Shown piece by piece: positions 16,823 to 26,114 of a stretch of DNA of 64,000 nt. The stretch's first letter is position 1; every line of letters starts with the position of its first letter. The position numbers and the translations under genes were made by a program. This DNA is from Rhizobacter sp. SG703 (GTDB taxonomy: Bacteria; Pseudomonadota; Gammaproteobacteria; Burkholderiales; Burkholderiaceae_C). The notes beneath the pieces were generated by a model, which saw nothing but the letters and a program-made list of their open reading frames with translations, was not told where the DNA came from and did not search any database. The stretch lies in assembly GCF_012275445.1 (NCBI RefSeq), contig NZ_JAAZQK010000001.1:491198-555197 (forward strand). The letters are read 5' to 3'.

Positions 16823-17151
16823 GCTCATCGGGCCATGAGCAGTTCGATCCCGACTACCACCAGTGGCGCACCGAGCAGTTGAACAACCTCGACAACGACT
16901 ATCGCAGCTGGCGGCAGGACCGCTACAAGAAATTCTCCGACGAGTTCAACACTTGGCGCAGCAGTCGCAGCGGCAGTGGCAGCAGTGGCAGCGGCACCAG
17001 CAGCAGTTCGCCGGGCAGCTATGCCTCCGGAAGCAGCGGCACCGGCAGTTCGTCGTCGAGCGACAGCAGCCCGTCCAGCAGCAGCGGCACGAGCGGCACC
17101 GGCTCGAGCAGCAGCAGCAAGAGCAAGTGAGCTCGCGTTGATCCCGGTGAA

Positions 17152-17175
17152 CGCCCCGCACGCCGGGGCGTTTTT
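17152..17175 (+). terminator. Rho-independent terminator after the glycine-rich gene
   Basis: CGCCCCG at 17152-17158 pairs with CGGGGCG at 17164-17170 around a 5-nt loop and is followed directly by TTTTT. It lies 21 bp after the TGA of the glycine-rich frame and insulates the next operon. Confidence 0.88.
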
Positions 17176-17264
17176 CTGCGCGCTTGCCGACATCGACGCC
17201 GCTTGCAGCAACGCTTTCAGCCGAGGCCGCGCACGACCCCCGCGGCACAGGCCGGCCGAGAAGC

Positions 17265-17278
17265 GGCATGTGCCTTGC
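17265..17278 (+). promoter_or_regulatory. Sigma-54-type promoter upstream of the five-gene glycan operon
   Basis: The plus strand reads CGGCATGTGCCTTGCC, with GG at 17265-17266 and GC at 17277-17278. The -24 and -12 blocks match the shared core, but three central bases differ, so this is one of the weaker copies. The predicted start is near 17290, just ahead of AAGGAG and 16 nt before ATG 17306. Confidence 0.65.
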
Positions 17279-17305
17279 CAAGCTCGATGACATGAAGGAG
17301 AGACG

Positions 17306-18550
17306 ATGACCGTTGCCCCGCTGCGCTCGTTCTGGATGGGCGGCTTCGAAGGCGCCGACCATGTGAACGGTCGACGCGAGCCGCTCGACATGGCCGCGGC
17401 GACGGCCCACATCGAGTTGCTGAACGGCGACTACCTGCGCGCCCGCGAGCATGGCCTGCTGACCGTGCGCGAGAGCATCGGCTGGCGCCTCACCGAACCG
17501 TCGCCGCACTGCCACGACCTCGCGCGCGCCGCGCACATCGCCATCACCGCGCGCCGGCACGGGCTGCAGGTGGTGTGGACCTTCATGCACTACGGCACGC
17601 CGCCCGACCTGAGCCTGTTCGACGACCGGCTGATCGAGCGCTTTGCATCTTTTGCCGCAGCCGCCGCCCGCACGCTGGCACCGCTGCACGACGAGCCGCC
17701 GGTCTACAACCTGATCAACGAGATCGGCTTCCTGTCGTGGGCCGCGTCGCACACCAACCTGGTCCACCCGCACGTCGGCGATCCGCACGGGCTCGGCGAA
17801 GACACCGCGGCGAGCGGCTACGACGTCAAGCGGCGCCTGGTGCGCGCGGTGCTGGCCGGCATGGCCGCGGTGCGCAACATCGATCCGCGTGCGCGCTTCC
17901 TGCACGTCGAGCCGCTGGTGCACGTGGTCGCGCCGCGCGAGCAGCCCGAGCTGGCCGACCTCGCCGAGCGCATTGCCGGCTACCAATGGCAGGTCTGGGA
18001 CCTGATCGCCGGCCGCCTGGAGCCGCAGCTGGGCGGCAGCGCCGCCGCGCTCGACCTGGTCGGCGTCAACCATTACCACAGCGGCCAATGGGAGGCCGGC
18101 ACCCAGCGCCGCCTGCGCTGGCACGAAGGCGACCCGCGCCGCCGGCCGTTCGGCGCGCTGCTGCAGGCCGCCTGGGAGCGCTATCGCCGCCCGTTGATCG
18201 TTGCCGAGACCAGCCACATCGGCGTCGGCCGCGCACGCTGGCTCGACGAGGTCGCCGGCGAGGTCGCGCAGGCGCGTGCCGCCGGCATTCCGGTCGAGGG
18301 CCTGTGCCTGTACCCGCTGGTCGACCGGCCCGACTGGAGCGACGCCGCGCACTGGCACCACAGCGGGCTGTGGGACGTCGACCATGCCGCGCCGCAGCCA
18401 CGGCAACGCCTGCTGGTGCCCGACTACGCCGCCGTGCTGGCCGACTGGCAGGCGCGCCTGCCGGGGCCGCCGGCGTTGCCGCTCGCCGAACCCGCCGCCG
18501 ACCCCCTTCCCGCATCCACCCCGCACGGAGCCATCCCATGCCCCACCTGA
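17306..18550 (+). CDS. GH1-like TIM-barrel glycoside hydrolase-fold protein
   Basis: This 414-residue protein has the (beta/alpha)8 pattern of clan GH-A glycosidases. GLLTVRESIGWRL appears early and GLQVVWTFMHYGTP next. VYNLINEIGFLSW carries a candidate acid/base Glu, LDLVGVNHYHSGQW follows, and LIVAETSHIG carries a candidate nucleophile Glu. There is no signal peptide, so it would act in the cytoplasm, perhaps trimming or remodelling a lipid-linked intermediate. AAGGAG lies upstream of ATG 17306. Its end overlaps the next gene by 13 bp. It leads the operon of fusion protein, amidohydrolase, GT4 and UXS. Catalytic activity is inferred. Confidence 0.75.
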   Translation: MTVAPLRSFWMGGFEGADHVNGRREPLDMAAATAHIELLNGDYLRAREHGLLTVRESIGWRLTEPSPHCHDLARAAHIAITARRHGLQVVWTFMHYGTPPDLSLFDDRLIERFASFAAAAARTLAPLHDEPPVYNLINEIGFLSWAASHTNLVHPHVGDPHGLGEDTAASGYDVKRRLVRAVLAGMAAVRNIDPRARFLHVEPLVHVVAPREQPELADLAERIAGYQWQVWDLIAGRLEPQLGGSAAALDLVGVNHYHSGQWEAGTQRRLRWHEGDPRRRPFGALLQAAWERYRRPLIVAETSHIGVGRARWLDEVAGEVAQARAAGIPVEGLCLYPLVDRPDWSDAAHWHHSGLWDVDHAAPQPRQRLLVPDYAAVLADWQARLPGPPALPLAEPAADPLPASTPHGAIPCPT

Positions 18551-21180
18551 TCGTTTTCTCCCACCTGCGCTGGGACTTCGTCCACCAACGGCCGCAGCAC
18601 CTGCTGTCGCGGCTCGCGCGGCAGTTCCACATCGTCTTCGTCGAAGAGCCGATGCGGCGCGCCGGCGCGCCGCGGCTGGCGGTGCGCCAGGCTTCGCCGA
18701 ACGTCGACGTGGTGGTGCCGCACACGCCGATCGACGCGACCGGCTTCCACGACGACCAGCTGCCGCTGCTGAAACCGCTGCTCGCCGAGTACCTGGCCGA
18801 GCACGGCGTCGCCGAGGACGTGGTGTGGTTCTACACGCCGATGGCGCTGCCGCTGCTGAGCGGCTTGAAGCCGCGCGTCGTGGTGTACGACTGCATGGAC
18901 GAGCTGACGGCCTTCAAGGACGCGCCGCGCCAGTTGCGCCAGCGCGAGAGCGCGCTGCTGCGGCTGTCGCAGCTGGTGCTGACCGGCGGGCCGCGCCTGT
19001 ACGACGCCAAGCGCGGGCTGCATCCGAACGTGCACTGCCTGCCGAGCTCGGTCGATGCGGCGCACTTCGCGCCGACCCGGCTCGCGCGGGCAAAAGCCAC
19101 GCCGGCGACGGCATCGGAGCACGGCGAACTCGCACGGGTCCGCCTGCTGCAGGGCGGGTTGCCGCACCCGCGGCTCGGCTTCTTCGGCGTGATCGACGAG
19201 CGCTTCGACCACGCGCTGCTGGCCGCGCTGGCCGATGCGCGGCCGAACTGGCACTTCCTGATGGCCGGCCCGGTCGTCAAGATCGACCCGGCGGCGCTGC
19301 CGCAGGCCGCCAACATCCACTGGATGGGCATGCAGCCCTACGAACGCCTGCCCTTCCTGATGGCCGGCTGGGACGTCTGCCTGATGCCGTTCGCGCTGAA
19401 CGAATCGACGCGCTTCATCAGCCCGACCAAGACGCTGGAGTACATGGCCGGCGAGAAGCCGGTGGTCAGCACGCCGGTGCACGACGTGGTCGCGCTGTAC
19501 GGCGACCTGGTGCGCATCGCGGCCACCCCGGACGACTTCCTGAGCGCCTGCGAAGCCGCGCTGGCCGAGACGCCGTCGCAGCGCGCGGCGCGCATCGGCG
19601 CGATGCGCGACCGCGTCGCGCAGACCTCGTGGGACCGCAGCGCGGCGAAGGTGCTGAAGCTGCTGACGGTCGAACTCGCGAAGCGCGAGACCGGCGAGCC
19701 GGTGCCGCCGTCGGCGGTGCACACGCTGGCCGGCATCGGCGGCACGCCGTCGGCCGCCGCCGCACCCATGGCCGCCGCCGGCCGCCGCGGCACGCACCAC
19801 GTGCGCCACCTGGTGATCGGGGCCGGCCCGACCGGCCTGGCCGCCGCGCACGAGCTGGGCCAGGGGGCGGCCCGCGGCGACACGCTGCTGGTCGAGCGCG
19901 AGGAGCAGGTCGGCGGCTGGTGCCGTTCGGTGCAACAGGACGGCTTCACGTTCGACCATGCCGGCCACATCATGTTCTCGAACGATGCGCACGTGCTGGC
20001 GCTGTACCAGCGCCTGCTCGGCGACAACCTGCACTGGCAGAACCGCGAGGCCTGGATCTGGAGCCACGGCACCTACAGCCGCTACCCGTTCCAGGGCGCG
20101 CTGCACGGGCTGCCGCCGAAGGTGCTGACCGAATGCCTGGTCGGCGCGATCGAGGCGCGCTTCGGCCCGCTCGACGGCAACGGCACCAAGGTGGCCGAGG
20201 CCGAGCCGCCGCGCCACTTCGAGGAGTTCATCCACCGCGTCTGGGGCACCGGCATCGCGCGCCACTTCGCGCTGCCGTACAACCGCAAGCTGTGGGCGGT
20301 GCCGCTGTCCGAGATGGAGACCTCGTGGCTGGGCGGCCGCGTGCCGCTACCCGACCTGGCGCAGATGATCGCCGGCGCGGTCGAGCCGGTGCCGGCGCCG
20401 ATGGGGCCGAATGCCCGCTTCGGCTACCCGCTGCGCGGTGGCTTCCAGGCGCTGATGGACGGCTTCCTGCCGCTGCTGAACTGCGAGCTGGCGCTGAAGA
20501 CCTCGGTGCTGCAGATCTCGCCGGCGCGGCGCACCGTGCGGCTGGACGACGGCCGCTCGATCGGCTTCGATGCACTGGTCAGCACGATGCCGCTGCCACG
20601 CCTGGTCGAGGCCTGCGGCGACGAGGCGCCGCCCGAGGTGCGGCAGGCCGCGCTCGGGCTGCGCCACGTGTCGGTGCGTTGCGTCAACCTCGGCGTGCGG
20701 GTCGGCGGCGGGCGCCGGCGCCTGACCGACAAGCACTGGGTCTACTACCCGGAAGACAGCGTGTTCCACCGCATCTTCGTGCAGGGCAACGCCAGCCCGC
20801 ACTGCAGCCCGCCGGGCTGCTGCGGGCTGATCTGCGAGATCACCTATGCGCCGTCGAAGCCGCTGCCCTGCGACGGCGCCGCGCTGGTCGAGCGCGTGAT
20901 CGCCGACGCGCGCCGCGTCGGCATGCTGGCGGACGACGACGAGGTGATCTCGGCCGGCCAGCTCGACATGCCCTGCGCCTACGTGGTGTACGACCATGCG
21001 CGCGCCGCCAACGTCGCGACGCTGCGCGACTGGCTGGCCGGCTTCGACATCGTGCTGGCCGGCCGCTACAGCGAATGGGAGTACTACAACTCCGACCACG
21101 CGTTCATCGCCGGGCGGCGCGCCGCCGAGCAGACGCGCGAGCGGCTGGCCAATGCCGCCACCCGCGTGCAGGCCGGCTGA
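18538..21180 (+). CDS. Bifunctional fusion: GT-B glycosyltransferase plus FAD-dependent NAD(P)-binding oxidoreductase
   Basis: The 880 residues contain two enzymes. Residues 1 to about 395 form a GT-B transferase (IVFSHLRWDFVHQRPQHLLS, VVVYDCMDELTAF, RLGFFGVIDERFD, SPTKTLEYMAGEKPVVSTPV), similar to TuaH-type teichuronic/EPS transferases. An Ala/Gly-rich linker of about 25 residues follows. The second domain starts HLVIGAGPTGLAAAHELG near residue 423 and resembles UDP-galactopyranose mutase/amine-oxidase-like flavoproteins (GGWCRSVQQDGFTFDHAGH, FALPYNRKLWAVPLSEM, GGFQALMDGF). The joint is in one uninterrupted frame. GGAG lies seven bases before ATG 18538. Domain coupling suggests a sugar or polyprenyl substrate handled by both, which is inference. 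Confidence 0.85.
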   Translation: MPHLIVFSHLRWDFVHQRPQHLLSRLARQFHIVFVEEPMRRAGAPRLAVRQASPNVDVVVPHTPIDATGFHDDQLPLLKPLLAEYLAEHGVAEDVVWFYTPMALPLLSGLKPRVVVYDCMDELTAFKDAPRQLRQRESALLRLSQLVLTGGPRLYDAKRGLHPNVHCLPSSVDAAHFAPTRLARAKATPATASEHGELARVRLLQGGLPHPRLGFFGVIDERFDHALLAALADARPNWHFLMAGPVVKIDPAALPQAANIHWMGMQPYERLPFLMAGWDVCLMPFALNESTRFISPTKTLEYMAGEKPVVSTPVHDVVALYGDLVRIAATPDDFLSACEAALAETPSQRAARIGAMRDRVAQTSWDRSAAKVLKLLTVELAKRETGEPVPPSAVHTLAGIGGTPSAAAAPMAAAGRRGTHHVRHLVIGAGPTGLAAAHELGQGAARGDTLLVEREEQVGGWCRSVQQDGFTFDHAGHIMFSNDAHVLALYQRLLGDNLHWQNREAWIWSHGTYSRYPFQGALHGLPPKVLTECLVGAIEARFGPLDGNGTKVAEAEPPRHFEEFIHRVWGTGIARHFALPYNRKLWAVPLSEMETSWLGGRVPLPDLAQMIAGAVEPVPAPMGPNARFGYPLRGGFQALMDGFLPLLNCELALKTSVLQISPARRTVRLDDGRSIGFDALVSTMPLPRLVEACGDEAPPEVRQAALGLRHVSVRCVNLGVRVGGGRRRLTDKHWVYYPEDSVFHRIFVQGNASPHCSPPGCCGLICEITYAPSKPLPCDGAALVERVIADARRVGMLADDDEVISAGQLDMPCAYVVYDHARAANVATLRDWLAGFDIVLAGRYSEWEYYNSDHAFIAGRRAAEQTRERLANAATRVQAG

Positions 21181-21196
21181 CGCGCGGGACCGCACG

Positions 21197-22117
21197 ATGG
21201 TGATCGATGCCCACCTGCACTGCACCGGGCGCGAGACGAGCGACGACGTGCTGCGCTCGCTCGACGAGGCGCAGATCGATGTCGGCGTGCTGCTCGCGCC
21301 CTTCCTCGGCGACGGCTACTCGCTGGACGACGCCGCATCGCTGCGGCGCGCCAATGCCCACCTGTCGGCGCTGGTGCGCGGGCACCGCGACCGGCTGGTC
21401 GGCTTCGCGGTGGTGGACCCGCGCTCGCCCGAGGCCGCGCACGACCTGCGCCATGCGGTCGAGACGCTGGGGCTGCGCGGCGTCAAGATGGTGCCGACCG
21501 GCTGGTACCCGTACGACGCGCAGGTGCAGCCGGTGTTCGCGATGGCCGCCGAGCTGCGGCTGCCGGTGCTGTTCCACAGCGGCATCTTCATCGACGGCCG
21601 TTCCGGCCGCTTCTGCCGGCCGGCCTTCTTCGAGGTGATGCGCGACCACCCCGGCACCCGCGTCGCGCTCGCGCACCTGGGCTGGCCGTGGACCGACGAG
21701 GCGATCGCCGTCGGGCTGATCGACCGCATCCACGGCGTGCCGCCGGAGCGTGCGCAGTTCCGCTTCGACATCTCGTTCGGCCCGCCGCCGCCGTACCGGC
21801 GCGAGGTGCTGCAGCGCGCGCTGGAGGTGCTGGGCGCCGGCGCGCTGCAATTCGGCAGCGACTGCTTCCTGCCCTGCCCGGGCCACGAGATCGCGACCCG
21901 CCGGCGCTGGGTACAGGAGCTGCTCGACGAGCTGGCGCTCGACGAGGCCGCGCGCGCGCAGATCTGGTCCGGCACCGCGGCGGCCTGGCTCGGGCCCGCG
22001 CTCGAACCCCGGCCGGGGCCCACGGCGGCCCGCTCGCCGTCCTCCCCGTCCCGCGCAGCCGGCCACGCCGCCGGCTGGCTGGGCGGCTCGCGCCCGATGG
22101 CGCCTCTTTGCTGCTGA
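21197..22117 (+). CDS. Amidohydrolase-family TIM-barrel hydrolase/decarboxylase
   Basis: This 306-residue protein of the Amidohydro_2 type begins MVIDAHLHC, with the His-x-His metal ligands. It later has VLFHSGIF, VALAHLGWPW and FGSDCFLP, supplying the remaining His and Asp ligands. The family includes decarboxylases and hydrolases of cyclic acids or lactones; the substrate here is unknown. The last 40 residues are Pro/Ser/Arg-rich and probably disordered. It lies 16 bp after the fusion gene and 4 bp before the next GT4 gene, so it belongs to the glycan operon. Such a gene is unusual in exopolysaccharide loci. Confidence 0.8.
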   Translation: MVIDAHLHCTGRETSDDVLRSLDEAQIDVGVLLAPFLGDGYSLDDAASLRRANAHLSALVRGHRDRLVGFAVVDPRSPEAAHDLRHAVETLGLRGVKMVPTGWYPYDAQVQPVFAMAAELRLPVLFHSGIFIDGRSGRFCRPAFFEVMRDHPGTRVALAHLGWPWTDEAIAVGLIDRIHGVPPERAQFRFDISFGPPPPYRREVLQRALEVLGAGALQFGSDCFLPCPGHEIATRRRWVQELLDELALDEAARAQIWSGTAAAWLGPALEPRPGPTAARSPSSPSRAAGHAAGWLGGSRPMAPLCC

Positions 22118-22121
22118 CACC

Positions 22122-23363
22122 ATGGGCACTCCCGCGAACCTGCATTCCGTCTCGCTGTCCTCCCCCACCGCACCGCCGGCCGCCGGCGGACCGACCCGCG
22201 TGCTCGAAGTCGTCGGCAACGCGATCGTCGGCGGCATGGAGAACTGCGTGCTGCGGCTGATCGAGCAATTGCCGCGCGCGCAGTTCGCGGTCACCGTGCT
22301 GTGCCCGTGCGAAAGCCGGTTCACCGACCGGCTGCGCGCGCTCGACGTCGACGTGCTGACCGCCGCGATGCCCGACGACCCGCCGTGGGCGTCGATCATG
22401 ACCACCTGCGCGCTGGTGCGCGCCGGCGGCATCGACGTGCTGCATGCCCACATGCCGAACGCCCACCTGCTGGCCGGGCTGGTCGGCAAGTTGTGCGGCA
22501 AGCCGGTCATCGCGACCGTGCACAGCCGGCACGTCACGCCGATGGACCTGGAGGTGCACCGGCTCGCCGGCACGCACCTCAGCGTGGTGTGCCGGCACAG
22601 CCACCTGCACGCGCTGAGCATGGGCGTCGACGCGGCGCAGCTCAGCTGCATCCCGAACGGCGTCGACACGCAGGTGTTCCGGCCGCGCGACGGCCGCCAT
22701 GGCGACGGCGGCGATGACGACCTGCGCCGCCATTTCGGGCTCGCCGAGGGCGACCCGCTGATCGGCTTCGTCGGCCGGCTGTCGCCGGAGAAAGGCCCCG
22801 AGGTGTTCCTGCGCGCCGCGCTGCTGCTGCGCGCCACGCTGCCGCGCGCCCGCTTCGTGCTGGTCGGCGACGGGCCGCTGCGCGCGTCGGTGCAGCAGTT
22901 CATCGAGCGCTTCGGCCTCGGCGATGCGGTGCTGCCGGCCGGCGTGCGCGACGACATGCCGGCGGTGTGGCGGCAGCTCGACGTGCTGGTCAACACCTCG
23001 CAGTCCGAGGCGATGCCGCTCGCGCTGATGGAGGCGATGGCCAGCGGCCTGCCGGTGGTCGCGAGCCACGTCGGCGGCGTGCCCGACCTGGTCGACAGCG
23101 GTGCCACCGGCTGGCTGACCGGCCCGCGCGATGCCGAGGCGGTCGCGCACCACCTGGCGCAGCTGTTCCAGACGCCCGGCCTCGCGGCCCGCATGGGCGC
23201 GCAGGCGCGGGCGCGCGCCGTCGCCCGCTTCGAGCTGGCCGACAGCGTGCGGCGCACCGCGGCGCTGCTCGCGCAGCTGGCGGCGCGCGGCAGCGGCCTG
23301 CGTGCCGCGATCGGCGCGGTGCCGGCCGCGCGTCGCAGCGCCAACGCGAAGCTCACGCCATGA
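22122..23363 (+). CDS. Glycosyltransferase family 4 protein
   Basis: This 413-residue GT-B enzyme starts at ATG 22122, four bases after the previous stop. The N-terminal domain has [20 protein letters not shown] and [12 protein letters not shown]. The C-terminal domain has [30 protein letters not shown] and [20 protein letters not shown], the E-x7-E retaining motif. A short Asp/Gly-rich insert lies near residue 190. The stop overlaps the next ATG as ATGA. It probably adds one sugar of the repeat unit. Confidence 0.9.
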   Translation: MGTPANLHSVSLSSPTAPPAAGGPTRVLEVVGNAIVGGMENCVLRLIEQLPRAQFAVTVLCPCESRFTDRLRALDVDVLTAAMPDDPPWASIMTTCALVRAGGIDVLHAHMPNAHLLAGLVGKLCGKPVIATVHSRHVTPMDLEVHRLAGTHLSVVCRHSHLHALSMGVDAAQLSCIPNGVDTQVFRPRDGRHGDGGDDDLRRHFGLAEGDPLIGFVGRLSPEKGPEVFLRAALLLRATLPRARFVLVGDGPLRASVQQFIERFGLGDAVLPAGVRDDMPAVWRQLDVLVNTSQSEAMPLALMEAMASGLPVVASHVGGVPDLVDSGATGWLTGPRDAEAVAHHLAQLFQTPGLAARMGAQARARAVARFELADSVRRTAALLAQLAARGSGLRAAIGAVPAARRSANAKLTP

Positions 23364-24385
23364 CGGCGCCGCTGGTGCTGGTGACCGGCGGTGCAGGCTT
23401 CCTCGGCAGCCACCTGTGCGACCGCCTGCTGGCGCGCGGCGACGCGGTGCTGGTGCTGGACGACTTCTCGACCGGCGATGCGTCGCACCTGGCCCACCTG
23501 GCGGCGTCGCCGCACCGCGACCGGTTCACGCTGCGGCAGCACGACATCGCGCAGCCGTGGCCGGCCGACCTGCCGCCGCTGCGCCGCATCTACAACCTGG
23601 CGTGCCCGGCCAGCCCGGCGCACTACCAGCGCCACCCGGTGCAGACCACGCTGACCAGCACGCTCGGCATGTGGCATGCGCTCGAGGCGGCGCGTCGCGA
23701 CGGCGCGCGCGTGCTGCAGGCCTCGACCAGCGAGGTCTACGGCGACCCCGAGGAGCACCCGCAGGCCGAGTCCTACCGCGGCCACGTCAACCCGATCGGC
23801 CCGCGCGCCTGCTACGACGAAGGCAAGCGCGTCGCCGAAACCCTGTGCATGGCCTGGCACCGCGAGCACGGCAGCGAGGTGCGCATCGTGCGGCTGTTCA
23901 ACAGCTACGGCCCGCGGCTGCGGCCGGGCGACGGGCGCGTGGTCAGCAACTTCATCGTGCAGGCGCTGCGCGGCGAGCCGCTGACGGTCTACGGCGACGG
24001 CAGCCAGACGCGCAGCTTCTGCTACGTCGACGACACCGTCGACGGGCTGCTGCGCATGATGGACAGCGCGATCGAAGGCCCGATCAACCTCGGCAACCCG
24101 GTCGAGCACACGGTGCTGGAACTGGCCGAGCTGGTGCTGCGGCTGACCGGCAGCCGGTCGGCCATCGAGCGGCGCCCGCTGCCGCCCGACGACCCGAAGC
24201 GCCGCCGGCCCGACATCTCGCGGGCCGGCCACCACCTGCAGTGGTCGCCGCGGGTGTCGCTGGAAGACGGGCTGCGCGAGACGATCGCGTACTTCCGGCA
24301 GATGCCGGCCGCGGACGCCGGCAGCGCTCAGCGCTTCTCGACGATGAACGAGCCGATCGCCAGCACGTCCAGCGGCGTGCTGTAG
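23360..24385 (+). CDS. UDP-glucuronate decarboxylase (UDP-xylose synthase) family SDR
   Basis: This 341-residue extended SDR has the NAD motif [17 protein letters not shown], the Ser/Thr in [15 protein letters not shown] and the catalytic Tyr152/Lys156 in [24 protein letters not shown] and [14 protein letters not shown] are hallmarks of UXS enzymes, which convert UDP-glucuronate to UDP-xylose. Together with ugd it completes a UDP-xylose route. The 3' end overlaps the convergent carbamoyltransferase gene by 58 bp, so the last 17 residues may be an extension beyond the usual family end. Confidence 0.9.
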   Translation: MTAPLVLVTGGAGFLGSHLCDRLLARGDAVLVLDDFSTGDASHLAHLAASPHRDRFTLRQHDIAQPWPADLPPLRRIYNLACPASPAHYQRHPVQTTLTSTLGMWHALEAARRDGARVLQASTSEVYGDPEEHPQAESYRGHVNPIGPRACYDEGKRVAETLCMAWHREHGSEVRIVRLFNSYGPRLRPGDGRVVSNFIVQALRGEPLTVYGDGSQTRSFCYVDDTVDGLLRMMDSAIEGPINLGNPVEHTVLELAELVLRLTGSRSAIERRPLPPDDPKRRRPDISRAGHHLQWSPRVSLEDGLRETIAYFRQMPAADAGSAQRFSTMNEPIASTSSGVL

Positions 24386-26100
24386 AAGGCCTCGACCGCC
24401 GCGCGCGGCGTGCAGACGATCGGCTCGCCGCGCACGTTGAACGAGGTGTTGACCAGCACCGGCACGCCGGTCAGCTCGCCGAAGGCCTTCAGCAGCGCAT
24501 GGAAGCGCGGGTTCGTCTCGCGGTCCACCGTCTGCACCCGCGCCGTGCGGTCGGTGTGGCAGGCCGACGGAATGCGGTCGCGCCGGCCCGGCAGCACGTC
24601 GTAGGTGAACAGCATGAACGGCGAGCGCCCGCCGTTCGCATCGGCCGGTGCGAACCACTGCGGCAGGTCCTCGACCGGGACGGCCGGCGCGACCGGCCGG
24701 AAATCCTCGCGGTCCTTCAGCTCGTTCAGGCGTGCCTGCATCTGCGGCGTGATCGGCGACGCGAGGATCGAGCGGCCGCCGAGCGCGCGCGGCCCGAACT
24801 CCATGCGGCCCTGGAACCAGCCGACGATGCGGTTGTCGGCCAGCAGCCGCGCCACCTCGTCGGCCAGCGCATCGCTGCGCCGGTACGGCAGCTTGGCCCA
24901 GGTCAGCAGCGCCTCGATCTCGTCGTCCTCGAAGCCGGGGCCGAGGTAGACGTGGTCCATCTGCCAGCGCCGCGGCGCCAGCGTATCGACCGCGTGCAGC
25001 GCGCGGTCGTCCGGCTCCAGGCCGCGGCGTTCGCGCGCATCGGTCCACAGCGCGGCGCCGAGCGCGGTGCCGGCATCGCCGGCAGCAGGCTGCACCCACA
25101 CCGCGTCGAAGATGCCGCTGTCGCGCAGCCGCGAGTTCATCACGCAGTTCAGCGCGACGCCGCCGGCCATCGCCAGCTGCCGCTCGCCGCTCGCCTCGCG
25201 CAGCCAGCCGGCCAGCGCGAGCACGGTGTCTTCCAGCACGTCCTGCAGCGACGCGGCGAGGTCGAGGTCGCGCTCGGCGAGCTCGCTGCCGGCCTCGCGC
25301 TTCGGGCCGACCAGCGCGTCCAGGTCGACCGGCGCGATCGTGTAGAGGCCGTCGCGGCCGATGCGCACCTGCTCGCGCAGCGCACCGGCGTAGCGCGGCG
25401 TGCCGAGCGCCGCCAGCGCCATCACCTTGTATTCGTCGCTCGACCGCAGGAAGCCGAGGTGCGCGGTGACCTGCTCGTACAGCATGCCGAGCGAGCTCGG
25501 CATCAGCACCTCGCCCATCGGCTCGTAGCGGCTGTCGCGATGGCGGCCGTAGGTGGTGGTGGCGTGCTCGCCGCGCCCGTCCAGCGTCATCACCGCGCAG
25601 CGCGCGAACGGCGCGGCCAGGAAGGCGCTGGCCTGGTGGCACAGGTGGTGGTTGACGAAATGCCAGCGGTACGGCGCCGCGTCGGCGCGCACGCCGGCCA
25701 GCCGGCGGCGCAGGTGGTGCGGTGCGCCGTCGGCGAGCTGGCGCGGCGCGTTGACGATGTAGGCGGCGAACAGCGGATCCCAGGGGTTCTCCCAGTCGCC
25801 GCCCGGTGCCAGCGACGGCTGCATCGGCAGCGTCAACCGGTCTGCCGGGCGGTCGCCGAGGAAGTGCTGCGGGTCGTAGCTGTAGGCCACGTGGTCGACG
25901 TCGCGCAGCGTGATGCCGGACTGGCGCAGGCAGAAGTCGATCGCGTGGTACGGCAGCTCCCAGGCCGAGAACGGCACCGGCCGCTTGCCGTGCTTGATGC
26001 GGGTGAAGCGCTCCTCCTCGGCGGCGGCGACGACGGTGCCGTCGACCACCAGCGCGGCGGCGGAGTCGTGGAAGGCGGCGTTCAGGCCGAGCGTGATCAT
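24328..26100 (-). CDS. Carbamoyltransferase of the NodU/CmcH family
   Basis: This 590-residue enzyme belongs to the family that transfers carbamoyl from carbamoyl phosphate, via carbamoyl-AMP, to hydroxyls of sugars or antibiotics. The N-terminal Kae1-like domain has TLGLNAAFHDSAAALVVDG, EEERFTRIKHGK, VNHHLCHQASAF, MTLDGRGEHAT and AMAGGVALNCVMNS. The C-terminal domain has GRMEFGPRALGGRSILA and NTSFNVRGEPIVCTP. The length and motifs are intact. It lies 14 bp downstream of an SDR gene behind a sigma-54-type element. A carbamoylated sugar in the glycan is the natural inference. Confidence 0.93.
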   Translation of the reverse strand: MITLGLNAAFHDSAAALVVDGTVVAAAEEERFTRIKHGKRPVPFSAWELPYHAIDFCLRQSGITLRDVDHVAYSYDPQHFLGDRPADRLTLPMQPSLAPGGDWENPWDPLFAAYIVNAPRQLADGAPHHLRRRLAGVRADAAPYRWHFVNHHLCHQASAFLAAPFARCAVMTLDGRGEHATTTYGRHRDSRYEPMGEVLMPSSLGMLYEQVTAHLGFLRSSDEYKVMALAALGTPRYAGALREQVRIGRDGLYTIAPVDLDALVGPKREAGSELAERDLDLAASLQDVLEDTVLALAGWLREASGERQLAMAGGVALNCVMNSRLRDSGIFDAVWVQPAAGDAGTALGAALWTDARERRGLEPDDRALHAVDTLAPRRWQMDHVYLGPGFEDDEIEALLTWAKLPYRRSDALADEVARLLADNRIVGWFQGRMEFGPRALGGRSILASPITPQMQARLNELKDREDFRPVAPAVPVEDLPQWFAPADANGGRSPFMLFTYDVLPGRRDRIPSACHTDRTARVQTVDRETNPRFHALLKAFGELTGVPVLVNTSFNVRGEPIVCTPRAAVEAFYSTPLDVLAIGSFIVEKR

Positions 26101-26114
26101 CGGTGCACCTCCGT

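Larger units (their letters stand above)
16132..17130 (+). pseudogene. Glycine-rich repeat protein with conserved WR-x-x-RY C-terminal helix, interrupted by one in-frame TAA
   Basis: One frame runs 999 bp from ATG 16132 to TGA 17130 with a single internal stop at 16540-16542. Both sides keep the same Gly-Tyr-Gly-Gly repeat. The stop sits where the repeat normally has GGC TAC GGC, so a single C-to-A change explains it. The downstream part carries a structured domain with HEQFDPDYHQWRTEQLNNLD and YRSWRQDRYKKFSDEFNTWR, then a Ser/Gly tail ending SSSSKSK. I recall similar C-termini on other betaproteobacterial Gly-rich proteins, but the role is unknown. A recent nonsense mutation, a sequencing error or stop readthrough all fit. 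Confidence 0.65.

Noticed and set aside
16142..16882. Ala/Thr-rich alternative frame across the glycine-rich repeat
   Set aside because: It arises from the same repeat read one base out of phase. It lacks a ribosome site and any conserved domain, unlike the Gly/Tyr frame.
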